A stretch of DNA of 34,050 bases from Candidatus Palauibacter poriticola (GTDB lineage: Bacteria; Gemmatimonadota; Gemmatimonadetes; Palauibacterales; Palauibacteraceae), in NCBI GenBank assembly GCA_012270965.1, contig JAAXHJ010000069.1, positions 462 through 34,511 of the forward strand, given 5' to 3'. Under the pieces are notes generated by a model. It did not search any database. It saw nothing but the letters and a program-made list of their open reading frames with translations, and had not been told where the DNA came from. Positions within the stretch are counted from its first letter, which is position 1. Every line of letters starts with the position of its first letter. The position numbers were made by a program, and so were the translations under genes. Below, piece after piece: positions 1-9,550 of the stretch.

Positions 1-3000
1 GCCATCGCCCACAGCTCCCAGTGGTAGCCCACACCCTGGATCTGCCCGTGACTCCCCACGGCCATGCGGGCGTCCGCCTCGAGCATCTTCTTCACGAACT
101 CGCCTTGGCGCCGGAAGACGTACTCCTCCTCGAGGAACCAGCCTCCTTCTCCGGGGCTCCCGCCCGCGCCGGGCCCCCGCCGCCGCGCCCGCGCGTCGAT
201 GTTCGCCTTGGGCACGAACGTCGCGAGCTTCTCGTCCCCCACCACATCCTCGTGGGTATAGAAGTAGTTCTCCCCGAACGGGCCGCCGTAGGACACGAGC
301 AGGGTTGGACTGTTCGTCGTCTGCGACGTCTTGAAGAGTTCGACGACATCCGAATAGATGGGCGCGATCGGGAGATTGTGTTCGATGCCGGGGTATCCGT
401 CGATCGCGTGCGTGATGTCGATCTTGTAATCGAGCCCGCCCTCGGTCGTGGGCATGAGTTCGAGGTCCCGCGCCGCCTGGATGATCCACTGCCGCTGCTG
501 GCGGTTGCCCGTCATGTACATCTTGAGCGTCTTCGTGTCGAAGTACTCCGCGTAGCGCCGCAGGATCGTCTTCGCGTGGTCCGCGTCGCGGATGTTCTCG
601 CCCGCGAACACACCGGGTCCCGTCGAGTAGATGCGCGGGCCGGTCATGCCGCCGGTCCGCACTCGATCCGTGTAGCTCAGGATGTCGGTCGTCGCGGTCT
701 GCGGGTCGCGCGTCATCGTGACGCCGTAGGAGAGCGTCGCGAGGTACTGCCACACCTCCTCCGGATGGACCTCCGGCACGAGCCATTGCGCGTGGTAGTG
801 GGTGTCGATGAAGCCGGGGACGAGCGTCTTTCCGCCGACGTCGATGACGGTGGCGCCGTCCGGAACCTCGACCGAGTCGGCGGGACCCACGGCGACGATG
901 CGGTTGTCCGTCACGAGGACGACGCCGTCCTCGATGATGCGCGGTTTCATGGCGGGTTCTTCCGGCTCATCCTCGGCGCCGACTTCCGCCGCCGCGGTGG
1001 TGTCGGCGGCCGCCGCGGCCGTGTCGCCGGGTGCCTCCGGATCGCTCGGCGGGTCGTCGGGGATCTCCGCCATCGTGATGATCCGCCCACCCGCGAGTGC
1101 GACCGTGCCGCGCGGGATGTCCCGCGGCAGCATCGCCTCGATGCGGCGTTCGTGCGCCTCGTACGTCTCCGTCGTGTCCGCGAGGACTTCCTCGTCGCCC
1201 GCCCGCACGGCGGCCGATTTCGCGGCCACCTCCTCCGCCGCCTGCCGGATCGAGTCGGCGCGGGCCAGCAGGGAGTCGGCCACGACCTGCACGGAGTCGG
1301 CCTGGAGTCGCGTGATCTCGTCCTCCAGCTCCTCCGGCACCTCATCGTCGGCGTTCTCGAGGCTGTCCGCCTCGGCCCGCTTCTCGCCGAGCGTGTCGGT
1401 GATCGCCGCCGCTCTCACGCGCAGGAGGGCGCGCGCGTGGGCCGTGACCTCCTCCTCCTCCTCCTCGGCCTCGACGTGGTCCAGATCGTAGGTGAAGAGG
1501 ACGTTCCCCAAGGCCCAGTGGAGGGCGCCGCCATCGGACGCCCACGAGGCGAACTCACCACCGACATCAGTGACCTTCCGCACCGGTACGGGGGCATCGT
1601 CGACCCGGAACAGCGTGATGGTCGGAGGGGTGTCCCCGACTTCGGCGAGGTCCACGACGAAGAGATCTCTCCCGAACTGCACGAAGGCCCGGTCGCCCGC
1701 CGGGGACAGCACGATGAGCCCGGCCGGCTGCGGTCCGCCCGGTTCCGCCGGGGGGTCGGGGTCGGTGGGATCGGGGCCCTGACGCCACGGGAAGACGCGC
1801 CGGGGCAGGAACTCCCACTCGTTCGGGTGCGGGTCGCCGATGCCGGCGATGCCCTGGCGCCCTTGCACGATCAGATGGCGCTTCACATCGGTGCCGTCCC
1901 AGCGGAAGGACACCAGCCCCTCGACCGGGCTGTAGGCGTAGATCCGGTCCGGTTCGCCCGCCGCGAAGTGCGGCACGTCGCGGAGTCCGGTGGGTGAGAT
2001 GACCTCCGCCTCCGCCGGCTCCGGTCCCGCCGCCGACACCCACACGAACTCGCCGCCGATGGGTCCGAAGAAGGCGCCCGCCGCCTCCTTGAGCTGACGG
2101 GCGGCGCCCCGAGAGGCGACGATCCGCCCACCGTCGGGCGACCACGCGACGTTGTAATAGAGGGCCGCCGTGGCCGAGAGCCGAATCGGTTCGCCGCCCT
2201 CCGCGGCAACCTTCATGATGTGGCCGCCGTTTGTGTCGTCCCACGTCGTGAAGGCGATCCAGCGGCCATCGGGCGACCACTGCGGATGGAACTCGCCCGC
2301 GTCTCCCTCCGTAAGGCGCCGCGCCTCGCCATCGGGCAGGTCGCGGATCCAGAGGCGGTCGAAGGCCGTGAACACGACCTGTTCGCCGTCGGGTCCGACG
2401 ACGGGACTCCGGATCTGGCTCGCGGTGACCATCGCCGTGGTGTCGATCTGGTACTCGAACTTCACCTCCGGGCCGACATCGAGTTCGACCTCCGCCTCAA
2501 ACGGGATCTCCGCGGCTTCGCTCCCGTCCATGGGGACGTTCCAGATCCTGCCCCCATAGGAGATGATGATCGCCGAGCCATCCGGCAGGAAGGCGTAGCC
2601 CGGCAGGAGATCGAGCGGCGCCCGCGACTCCTGCTCGTCCCGCTGCACCGGATAGGCGAGCCAGCTCTCCTCTCCCGTCTCGAGGTCGCGCTTTCGCAGC
2701 CCCGTGTCCGCGTTGTGGCGGGTGCCGTAGACGAGCCAGCGGCCATCGGGCGAGATCGCCGGACGGAAGGCGGACCCGTACCGGTTGGTCATCCTCGTCG
2801 TCGTGCCCGTCTCGCGGTCGTAGCGATAGAGCTGGTAGAGAGGGAGCACCGCGTTGTACGTCCAGTCGCCGGAGCCCGCCGCGTACCAGATGTAGCGGCC
2901 GTCCGGGCTGAACGCCGCGCCGATCCGCTTTTGGAAGGGAGATCCCGGCAGCGGCAGGGGAGACCCGCGCTCGGCGTGGTACATGGCGAGCTGCGCCACC

Positions 3001-3506
3001 CCGCCCAGCCCGTTCGAGCGGCTGGCCACGATGTAGACGCCGTCGGGACTCCATTCGGGCGACAGCATGAGGCTCGATCCGCCTCCGGCCACCCGGGTGG
3101 TGTCCGTGAGATCGAGGCGCATCTTCCACAGCGCGTCGCCGCCGCTGCGATCGGAGATGAAGGCCACCGACTCGCCGTCCGGACTGAAGCGGGGCTGCGT
3201 CTCGTAGGCCATCCCCGTGAGCAGGGGCGACACCCTCCCGCCCTCGATGGGTAGCGTGTAAAGGTCCCCGAGCAGGTCGAAGACGATCATGGTCCCATCG
3301 GGACTCACGTCGAGCGACATCCACGTGCCCTCGCTGGCCGTGAACGTGGCCTTGCGGGCACCGCGCAGGGGGAGCGGATCGCGGCTTCCGGGACCGCCGG
3401 GGCCCAACACCGCCTGGGCCGCCGCCGGCACGCCCGCCACCGACGAGACCAGCGCGGCGATCGCCGCCGCCCTCCCGGTCCGTGCCAGCCTCTCGCGGCG
3501 ACTCAT
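1..3506 (-). CDS. Secreted TolB-propeller amidohydrolase, copy 1 (3' end cut by window edge)
   Basis: The frame is open from the ATG at 3506 to base 1, so about 1168 codons are visible and the C-terminus lies outside. It begins with an Arg-rich signal peptide ending near VPAAAQA. A beta-propeller of TolB/PD40 blades follows, with repeated SPDG motifs and SEGTWMSLDVSPDG at the start. Then comes an amidohydrolase barrel with the metal-binding HxH of GFIDTHYHAQW (His903, His905), a lysine in DTKTLKMYMTGN, GYPGIEH and VGSHGQIQG. Between propeller and barrel lies an acidic, probably coiled-coil insert (about residues 675-790) and an Ala/Asp/Glu-rich loop (about 805-850), both absent from the paralogue upstream. 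The start overlaps the stop of that paralogue as ATGA, with GGGGAGG six bases before the ATG, so the two are translationally coupled. Family members are secreted metal-dependent hydrolases of unknown substrate; peptide or cyclic amide hydrolysis is inference. Confidence 0.9.
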   Translation of the reverse strand, partial: MSRRERLARTGRAAAIAALVSSVAGVPAAAQAVLGPGGPGSRDPLPLRGARKATFTASEGTWMSLDVSPDGTMIVFDLLGDLYTLPIEGGRVSPLLTGMAYETQPRFSPDGESVAFISDRSGGDALWKMRLDLTDTTRVAGGGSSLMLSPEWSPDGVYIVASRSNGLGGVAQLAMYHAERGSPLPLPGSPFQKRIGAAFSPDGRYIWYAAGSGDWTYNAVLPLYQLYRYDRETGTTTRMTNRYGSAFRPAISPDGRWLVYGTRHNADTGLRKRDLETGEESWLAYPVQRDEQESRAPLDLLPGYAFLPDGSAIIISYGGRIWNVPMDGSEAAEIPFEAEVELDVGPEVKFEYQIDTTAMVTASQIRSPVVGPDGEQVVFTAFDRLWIRDLPDGEARRLTEGDAGEFHPQWSPDGRWIAFTTWDDTNGGHIMKVAAEGGEPIRLSATAALYYNVAWSPDGGRIVASRGAARQLKEAAGAFFGPIGGEFVWVSAAGPEPAEAEVISPTGLRDVPHFAAGEPDRIYAYSPVEGLVSFRWDGTDVKRHLIVQGRQGIAGIGDPHPNEWEFLPRRVFPWRQGPDPTDPDPPAEPGGPQPAGLIVLSPAGDRAFVQFGRDLFVVDLAEVGDTPPTITLFRVDDAPVPVRKVTDVGGEFASWASDGGALHWALGNVLFTYDLDHVEAEEEEEEVTAHARALLRVRAAAITDTLGEKRAEADSLENADDEVPEELEDEITRLQADSVQVVADSLLARADSIRQAAEEVAAKSAAVRAGDEEVLADTTETYEAHERRIEAMLPRDIPRGTVALAGGRIITMAEIPDDPPSDPEAPGDTAAAAADTTAAAEVGAEDEPEEPAMKPRIIEDGVVLVTDNRIVAVGPADSVEVPDGATVIDVGGKTLVPGFIDTHYHAQWLVPEVHPEEVWQYLATLSYGVTMTRDPQTATTDILSYTDRVRTGGMTGPRIYSTGPGVFAGENIRDADHAKTILRRYAEYFDTKTLKMYMTGNRQQRQWIIQAARDLELMPTTEGGLDYKIDITHAIDGYPGIEHNLPIAPIYSDVVELFKTSQTTNSPTLLVSYGGPFGENYFYTHEDVVGDEKLATFVPKANIDARARRRGPGAGGSPGEGGWFLEEEYVFRRQGEFVKKMLEADARMAVGSHGQIQGVGYHWELWAM

Positions 3507-6500
3507 CGGCCACCTCCCCGGACGCCGGTGCCTACGCCGGCGCCCACACCGGTCGGTGCGGTGTCCCGCCACGGTTCGTTCGGAGCCGGCCGCCGCCTCG
3601 GCCACAGCTCATCGAGCGTGTCGCCGTCGTAGAGTCGCCCGTTCATCATCACCTTGTCGATCGTGTTCGTGTTCCGGATGTCCTCGAGCGGGTCCGCATC
3701 GAGGATCACGAGGTCCGCGAGCTTGCCGGGTTCGATGGAGCCCAAGTCAACGCCGAGGCCGATCGCTTCGGCCCCCATGAGCGTCGCGGCGCGCAGCGCG
3801 TCGTGCTCGTCCATGCCGCCGCTCTGCAACGCCCACAGCTCCCAGTGGTAGCCGAGTCCCTGCAGCTGGCCGTGGCTGCCGACGCCGGTGTTGCCGCCGC
3901 CCTCCACCAGATCCGCGAGCCACGCCGCGTGCTTCGGGAAGGCGTATTCGTCCTCGTGGAACCACCCGCCCGGCCCCGGCCCCGTGAAGAGCCCCAGGCG
4001 GCGTGCCTTTATGTCGAGTTCCCGCTTCGGCGTGAAGTGCGTGAGCTTCTCGTCGCCGAAGATGTCCCAGCGCGTGTAGAAATAATTCTCCGCCCAAGGT
4101 CCGCCGTACGAGACGAGGAGGGTGGGAGAGTTCACCGTGCCCGAAGTCGCGAACAGTTCGACGACGTCGTTGTACGCCGGCACGATCGGCATCGAGTGCT
4201 CGATCCCCGGGTATCCGTCCATTGCGTGCGTCATGTTGAGGCGGTACTCGAGGCCGCCCTCCGTCGTCGGCATGAGACCGAGTTCGCGCGCGGCCATGAT
4301 GAGCCACTGACGCTGACGCCGGTTGCCGGACATGTACATCTTGAACGTCTTCGTGTTGTAGTACTGGCTGTATTTTCGCAGGACGTCGAGCGCGTGCTCG
4401 TAGCTGCGAATGAAGTCGAACTGGAAGACGCCGGGGCCCGTGTGATACACGCGCGGCCCCACCATCCGGCCCGCCCGCACCATGTCCTCGTAGGAGAGGA
4501 CATCGGTCGTCGCCGTCTGCGGGTCGCGGGTGGTCGTCACCCCGTAGGCGAGGTTCGCCTGGTAGATCCAGGGCCGCGCCCAGTGGAAGTCCCACAGGTT
4601 CCACATGTGGGCGTGCGTGTCCACGAACCCGGGCACGACGGTCTTGCCGCCGATGTCGACGACCTGCGCACCCTCGGGCACCTCGCCCGGTCCCGCCCGC
4701 ACCGACGCGATACGGTTGTCCGTGACCACGATATCCGCGTTCTCCAGGATCTCGTCGCCGTTCATGGTGATCGCGCGTCCGCCGCGGAGGACGACGGTCC
4801 CGCGCGGGATGTCGCGCTCCGCCGTGACCTCGATCCGCCGTTCGGCGGGCGTGTACGCCGTGTCCGCGAGCGCCGCGTCGAGGTCGTAGGTGAAGAGGGC
4901 GTTGCCCAGCGACCAGTGGACCGTGCGTCCGTCCGCCCCCCACGCCGGAAACTCGGCCCCGAGGTCGTTGAGCTTCCAGGCGGGGACGCCCGCCGAGTCC
5001 GGCTTGGCGACGTCGATACTCGGGAGCGTCGCGCCGAGGTCGGGTACCGTGACCGCGTACAGATCATCGCCGATGTGCGCCAGCGCCAGATCGCCCTGCG
5101 GCGCCATGACGACGGACCCGGCCCCGAGCCGCAGGACGAGTTCGCGCGGCTCGTCGTCGTCGTGCGTTCGCGGCATGGGGAGGTCCGACCGCGGCGAACG
5201 CTCGTACCGTTCGTACGCCGCCGGGACGCCGCCCGCGTCGAGATTCGCCCGGGCCGTGACCGCCAGATGCTGCCGCCGGTCCGTGTCGTCCCAGCGCGCC
5301 GACGAGAGCGCGGTGGTCGCGATGGGCGGGCTGGGTGACCCCGGCACCGCGTCGGCGCGCGCCAGGCCGTAGTAGTAGATGCGGTCCGGGTCCGCCGTGA
5401 AGTGCGGTTCCCGGCGTCCGCCCGTGGGACCGATTCGGGTCATGGCCCCGCCCTCGGCCGGAACCCACACGAACTCCGAGTCGAGCCCGAAGCCGATGAA
5501 CGGATCGACCGCCTCCCGCACGTTCCGCCGCGAGGAGCGGATCGCCACGATGCGTCCGCCATCGGGAGACCAGGCCAACTGCTGGTAGTAGGCGGGCTCC
5601 AGCGTGAGGTTCGCGCTCGCGCCGCCCTCCGCGGACACGCGACGGATGTGGCCCTCTCCCGCGTCGTCGTCCCACGTGACGTACGCCACCGAGCGCCCGT
5701 CCGGAGACCACACCGGGTGATACTCTCCCACCTCGTCCTCCGTGAGGCGGCGCGGCGTCCCGTCTGGAAGGTCCGAGACGTAAAGCCGGTCCAGCGCGGT
5801 AAAGGCGACGCGCGCGCCATCCGGCGATGGCCGCGCGTTGCGGATCTGCTTCACGACGAAGGTCGGCGTGTCCTCGATGGGATACTCGAAGTCGACTTCC
5901 GGACCGATCGCGATTTCCGCGTTCACCGTGAAGGGGATCTCGACCGGGCCGCCGCCGTCGACCGGGACGCGCCAGATGCCGCCGCCGTAGGAGATGACGA
6001 GCGCCTCGGAATCAGGGGTGAAGGCGTAGCCCGGATGCACGTCCATCGAGGCCGTCGACTCCTGATCGTCGCGCTGCACCGGGTACGCTAACCAGCGCTC
6101 CTCGCCCGAATCCAGCTCGCGGAGCCGGATCCCCGTGTCCGCGTCTTCCCGGCTGGCGTACGCAAGGAGTTCGCCGTCGGGGGAGAGCGCCGGACGGAAC
6201 GCCGATCCGTACCGGCTCGTCATCGGCGTCCGGGTCCCCGTCCGACGGTCGTAGACCCATAGCTGGTACTGAGGGAAGATGGCGTTGTACTGCCACGTAC
6301 CGGAGCGCTGCGCGTACCAGACGTAGCGCCCCTCGGCGTCCACCGCCGCGCCCAGCATGCGCTGCGCCCCGCTCCCGCCGACCATCTCGAGGCCGGTGCC
6401 GCCGTCCACGTGATAGAGCCAAAGCTTCTCCAGTCCGAAGAACGCCCGCGAGCGCGAGACGACGACGTACTTGCCGTCCGGCATCCACTCCGGCGAGAGA

Positions 6501-6922
6501 AAGACGCTCCCGATCCCCTTGCTGAGCTGCGTCGGCTCGCCCCCCTCCGCGTCGATGAGCCACACGTTCTCGTCGCCGCTGCGGTCGGAGACGAAGACGA
6601 TCCGCGATCCGTCCGGGCTGAAGCGCGGCTGCATGTCGTGCGGCAGGCCGCTGGTGAGCCGCGTCGCCTCGCCGCCCGCGATCGGCATCCTGTAGAGGTC
6701 GCCCAGCAGGTCGAAGACGATCGTCCGGCCATCCGGACTCAGGTCGAGCGAGATCCACGTTCCCTCGCTCGTCGTGAAGCGGGCCCAGCGCGCCGGTTCA
6801 AGGGGAAGGCCGCGGTCGGGGTCCTTCTTCTCCTCCTCCTGGGCCGCGGCGGGCGGCGATGCGAGCAGCGGTGCGAGCAGCAAGAGGGCGACGGCCCGGA
6901 GGCGCTGGTGGAACGAGAACAT
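3503..6922 (-). CDS. Secreted TolB-propeller amidohydrolase, copy 2
   Basis: 1139 residues, complete. I chose the ATG at 6922, not the in-frame one 35 codons earlier, because it begins a clear signal peptide (MFSFHQRLRAVALLLLAPLL, then a Pro/Ala run to AAAQ) and has GGAG eight bases upstream. A TolB/PD40 propeller with repeated SPDG motifs fills about residues 40-700. The amidohydrolase barrel follows: His770 and His772 in GFVDTHAHMW, a candidate carboxylated lysine in NTKTFKMYMSGN, GYPGIEHSMP, and GVGSHGQLQG. The closing beta-sandwich strand reads GSIEPGKLADLVILDADP. It resembles copy 1 from end to end, so the pair is a tandem duplication. The likely place of action is the periplasm or cell surface; the substrate cannot be read from sequence. 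The C-terminal tail is Gly/Thr/Val-rich (GVGAGVGTGVRGGGR). Confidence 0.93.
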   Translation of the reverse strand: MFSFHQRLRAVALLLLAPLLASPPAAAQEEEKKDPDRGLPLEPARWARFTTSEGTWISLDLSPDGRTIVFDLLGDLYRMPIAGGEATRLTSGLPHDMQPRFSPDGSRIVFVSDRSGDENVWLIDAEGGEPTQLSKGIGSVFLSPEWMPDGKYVVVSRSRAFFGLEKLWLYHVDGGTGLEMVGGSGAQRMLGAAVDAEGRYVWYAQRSGTWQYNAIFPQYQLWVYDRRTGTRTPMTSRYGSAFRPALSPDGELLAYASREDADTGIRLRELDSGEERWLAYPVQRDDQESTASMDVHPGYAFTPDSEALVISYGGGIWRVPVDGGGPVEIPFTVNAEIAIGPEVDFEYPIEDTPTFVVKQIRNARPSPDGARVAFTALDRLYVSDLPDGTPRRLTEDEVGEYHPVWSPDGRSVAYVTWDDDAGEGHIRRVSAEGGASANLTLEPAYYQQLAWSPDGGRIVAIRSSRRNVREAVDPFIGFGLDSEFVWVPAEGGAMTRIGPTGGRREPHFTADPDRIYYYGLARADAVPGSPSPPIATTALSSARWDDTDRRQHLAVTARANLDAGGVPAAYERYERSPRSDLPMPRTHDDDEPRELVLRLGAGSVVMAPQGDLALAHIGDDLYAVTVPDLGATLPSIDVAKPDSAGVPAWKLNDLGAEFPAWGADGRTVHWSLGNALFTYDLDAALADTAYTPAERRIEVTAERDIPRGTVVLRGGRAITMNGDEILENADIVVTDNRIASVRAGPGEVPEGAQVVDIGGKTVVPGFVDTHAHMWNLWDFHWARPWIYQANLAYGVTTTRDPQTATTDVLSYEDMVRAGRMVGPRVYHTGPGVFQFDFIRSYEHALDVLRKYSQYYNTKTFKMYMSGNRRQRQWLIMAARELGLMPTTEGGLEYRLNMTHAMDGYPGIEHSMPIVPAYNDVVELFATSGTVNSPTLLVSYGGPWAENYFYTRWDIFGDEKLTHFTPKRELDIKARRLGLFTGPGPGGWFHEDEYAFPKHAAWLADLVEGGGNTGVGSHGQLQGLGYHWELWALQSGGMDEHDALRAATLMGAEAIGLGVDLGSIEPGKLADLVILDADPLEDIRNTNTIDKVMMNGRLYDGDTLDELWPRRRPAPNEPWRDTAPTGVGAGVGTGVRGGGR

Positions 6923-7038
6923 TCGTCGGCTCCGTTCGGGAGTTGAACCCTTATTCCGTATTCTGTGGACGGAGTGAAGTACGTACGAGCCGTATAGTAG
7001 TGTCGGCCGGTAGTCGCTACCAACCAAAGGAACGATTC
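6923..7038. promoter_or_regulatory. Divergent intergenic region with candidate promoter elements
   Basis: 116 bases separate the divergent amidohydrolase (minus) and arginase remnant (plus). It is the most AT-rich stretch nearby. On the plus strand TATAGT (6993-6998) is a good -10-like hexamer, but I find no convincing -35 at 16-18 bases. GTACGTAC (6979-6986) is a small palindrome, and GGTAG-TCG-CTACC (7009-7021) is a short inverted repeat. A promoter for at least one side must lie here; the exact elements are tentative. Confidence 0.3.
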
Positions 7039-7449
7039 TTGGATCACCATCGAGACATCGCGCCGATCTCGGTCTCCATCGACTTGGTCGCCGGACGCCG
7101 GGGCGTGGACATGGGCCCGTCCGCTCTGCGCATCGCCGGGATCGCCCGAGAGATCGAAGCCGCCGGACACGGCATCACCGAGCTCGGCACCGTGACGGCC
7201 GGCGGGCTGGAGGCGACGGACGCGGGCAAGCGCGAGCCGCGCTTCCTGAACGAGATCGTCCACGTGGCGGAGGAGACGCGGAAGCTCGTGTGCGAGAAGG
7301 CGTGGTGCGCCGAAGGGCTCCTCAGCCTCGAACTCAATCCCGTCCTCGACCACCGCAACCAGACCGCCGAACTCGTCGCCTCGGCCCTCGACGCCGCGAT
7401 CCCATGGAACTTTCCGGCTGGCCGCTCCCTCGCGGATCTCCGATACTGA
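7039..7449 (+). pseudogene. Arginase/ureohydrolase remnant with internal deletion
   Basis: 136 residues from a TTG at 7039, which has AAAGGA seven bases upstream. The first ~80 residues match the arginase N-terminus: SIDLVAGRRGVDMGPSALRI, then GHGITELGTV and LNEIVHVAEETRKLV. The sequence then jumps to the arginase C-terminus: LLSLELNPVLDHRNQTAELV. The middle of the ~300-residue enzyme is gone, including all manganese-binding motifs (GGDHS, DAHxD, DGLDP), so it cannot hydrolyse arginine. The frame stays open across the junction, so a short protein could still be made. It lies 43 bases upstream of the S9 peptidase in the same direction. Loss of function is certain if the assembly is right; a new function or an assembly collapse are the alternatives. 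Confidence 0.85.
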
Positions 7450-7492
7450 CAACTTCGACCCCGGGCCGGTCACGAAGCCGAAGGAGCGAAGG

Positions 7493-9550
7493 ATGAAGAC
7501 GAAGCTCGGAAGCGCCGTCCTGCTGACGGCCATCGCCGCCGGAGCGCTCGCCCAGGAGGCGGTGGCCCAGACCCGCCGGCTGTCGCTCGACCACTACATG
7601 GAGATGGAGTCCGTCTCCGACCCGCGGATCTCGCCGGACGGATCGCGGATCGTCTATACGCGCGGCTGGGTGGACAAGGTCAACGACCGCCGCGAGTCGT
7701 CCCTACACATGATGAACGCGGACGGCAGCCGGAAGCGGGCGCTCGTCACGGGCGGCGGCGCGCGCTGGTCCCCCGACGGTACGCGCATCCTGTTCACGGC
7801 GGCGGGCGAGCCCTCGGGGAGCCAGATCTTCGTGCGCTGGATGGATGATGAGGGTGCCACCACCCAGGTCACCCGCCTCGAGAACGGCCCGTCCTCTCCC
7901 CGCTGGTCGCCCGGCGGAGAGTGGATCGCCTTCACGAGCCGGGTGAACGACCACGCGGACTTCGCCGGCGTCGATCTTCCCTCGCGCCCGGTTGGAGCGG
8001 CGTGGACCGAAGGGCCGAAGATCGTCGAGCGGGCCGGCTACAAGCGCGACCGCCAGGGGTACGTCGACACCGGCTGGACGCATGTGTTCGTCGTCCCGGC
8101 CGACGGGGGCGCCTCCCGCCAACTCACGACGGGGGACTGGAACCACGGCGCGATCGCCTGGAGCCCCGACGGAAGCGAGATCTACTTCTCCTCCTACCGC
8201 GCCCCCGATTGGGACCGCCCCGAGCACTGGCAGGAGTCGGAGATCTACGCGGTCTCCGTGGCGTCCGGCGCGATTCGGCAGCTCACGGACCGGCGCGGCC
8301 CCGACGCGGGACCCGTTCCCTCGCCGGATGGCCGCCTCATCGCGTACAGCGTCGGGGACGAGCACCGCGACACCTACCGGAACAGCAGAATCCACGTCAT
8401 GAACCGGGACGGGTCCGGCTCGCGCCTCATCTCCGGCGACTACGACCGGCAGTCCGGCGGCTTCCAATGGGCGCCCGACGGCAGCGGCCTCTACTTCAAC
8501 GTGAACCGGGAAGGATACCGGCAGCTCCACTTCGTCTCCGTCGACGGCGGCGTCACGCAGCTCACGGAGGGGGCGCATCTCTTCTCTCTCTCCTCCTTCT
8601 CGGACGACGGCACGGCGGTCGGCACGATCTCGACGGACCACGAACCCGGGGACATCTACCGCTACTCCCTGTCGAACCCCGGCAACGCGAGCCGGCTCAC
8701 GGAGGTGAACGCCGACGTCCTGCACGGGGTCGCACTGGGCGAGGTGGAGGAGGTCTGGTACGAGTCGACGGACGGCTTCCGGATCCAGGGCTGGATCGTG
8801 ACACCGCCCGACTTCGATCCGAATCGCGAGTATCCGCTCATGCTCGCCATCCACGGCGGGCCGCACGCCATGTACAACGGCGGGTTCAACTTCGCCTTCC
8901 AGGAGCACGCCTCGAACGACTATGTCGTCCTCTACACGAACCCGCGGGGAAGCACGGGATACGGGACGGAGTTCGCGAACGCGATCAACCACGACTATCC
9001 GGGCGCGGACTTCCCCGACCTCATGGGCGGCGTCGACGAGATGCTGCGCCGCGGCTATGTGGACGAGGACAACCTGTTCGTTTACGGGTGCTCGGGCGGC
9101 GGCATCCTCACCTCGTATATCGTCGGGAACACGGACCGTTTCCGGGCCGCCTCGGCGAACTGTCCGATCGTGAACTGGATGTCGGCCATGGGGACGTCGG
9201 ACGCCATCGGATACCTCCGCACCTTCGAGAAGCCCTTCTGGGAAGACCCGGAGGAGTGGATGGACCGGTCGTCCATCTTCTACGTCGGGAACGTGACGAC
9301 GCCGACGATGCTGATGACGGGGGAGATGGATCTGCGGACGCCGATGGGCCAGACCGAGGAGTTCTACCAGGCGCTTCACTACGAGGGCGTGCCGACGGTC
9401 ATGGTGCGCTTCCAGGGGGAGTGGCACGGGACGAGTTCGCGTCCGTCGAATTTCCTGCGCACGCAGCTCTACCTGAGGAAGTGGTTCGAGCAGTGGGGGA
9501 CGCATCGCGCCTCGGTCACCACGGAAGAGGGGGAGGACGACGGCTCTTGA
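7493..9550 (+). CDS. Secreted S9 family peptidase (prolyl oligopeptidase / acylaminoacyl-peptidase type)
   Basis: 685 residues. The ATG at 7493 has AAGGAG six bases before it and starts a signal peptide (MKTKLGSAVLLTAIAAGALA, mature end near AVAQ). An N-terminal TolB/DPP-type propeller spans about residues 30-390, with motifs such as VSDPRISPDGSRIVY and WSPDG. The alpha/beta-hydrolase domain follows. The nucleophile is Ser534 in YGCSGGG (GxSxGG), the acid is Asp613 in TGEMDLRTP and the base is His645 in EWHGTS. AIHGGPHAMY is the typical oxyanion strand. It cleaves short peptides in the periplasm or outside the cell, often at proline or blocked N-termini; exact specificity is unknown. Its stop overlaps the trpA start (TTGA), so the two are probably co-translated. 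Confidence 0.95.
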   Translation: MKTKLGSAVLLTAIAAGALAQEAVAQTRRLSLDHYMEMESVSDPRISPDGSRIVYTRGWVDKVNDRRESSLHMMNADGSRKRALVTGGGARWSPDGTRILFTAAGEPSGSQIFVRWMDDEGATTQVTRLENGPSSPRWSPGGEWIAFTSRVNDHADFAGVDLPSRPVGAAWTEGPKIVERAGYKRDRQGYVDTGWTHVFVVPADGGASRQLTTGDWNHGAIAWSPDGSEIYFSSYRAPDWDRPEHWQESEIYAVSVASGAIRQLTDRRGPDAGPVPSPDGRLIAYSVGDEHRDTYRNSRIHVMNRDGSGSRLISGDYDRQSGGFQWAPDGSGLYFNVNREGYRQLHFVSVDGGVTQLTEGAHLFSLSSFSDDGTAVGTISTDHEPGDIYRYSLSNPGNASRLTEVNADVLHGVALGEVEEVWYESTDGFRIQGWIVTPPDFDPNREYPLMLAIHGGPHAMYNGGFNFAFQEHASNDYVVLYTNPRGSTGYGTEFANAINHDYPGADFPDLMGGVDEMLRRGYVDEDNLFVYGCSGGGILTSYIVGNTDRFRAASANCPIVNWMSAMGTSDAIGYLRTFEKPFWEDPEEWMDRSSIFYVGNVTTPTMLMTGEMDLRTPMGQTEEFYQALHYEGVPTVMVRFQGEWHGTSSRPSNFLRTQLYLRKWFEQWGTHRASVTTEEGEDDGS

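Noticed and set aside
6923..7027. 35-residue N-terminal extension of amidohydrolase copy 2
   Set aside because: It would bury the signal peptide and covers the promoter region; the internal ATG at 6922 has a good ribosome site.
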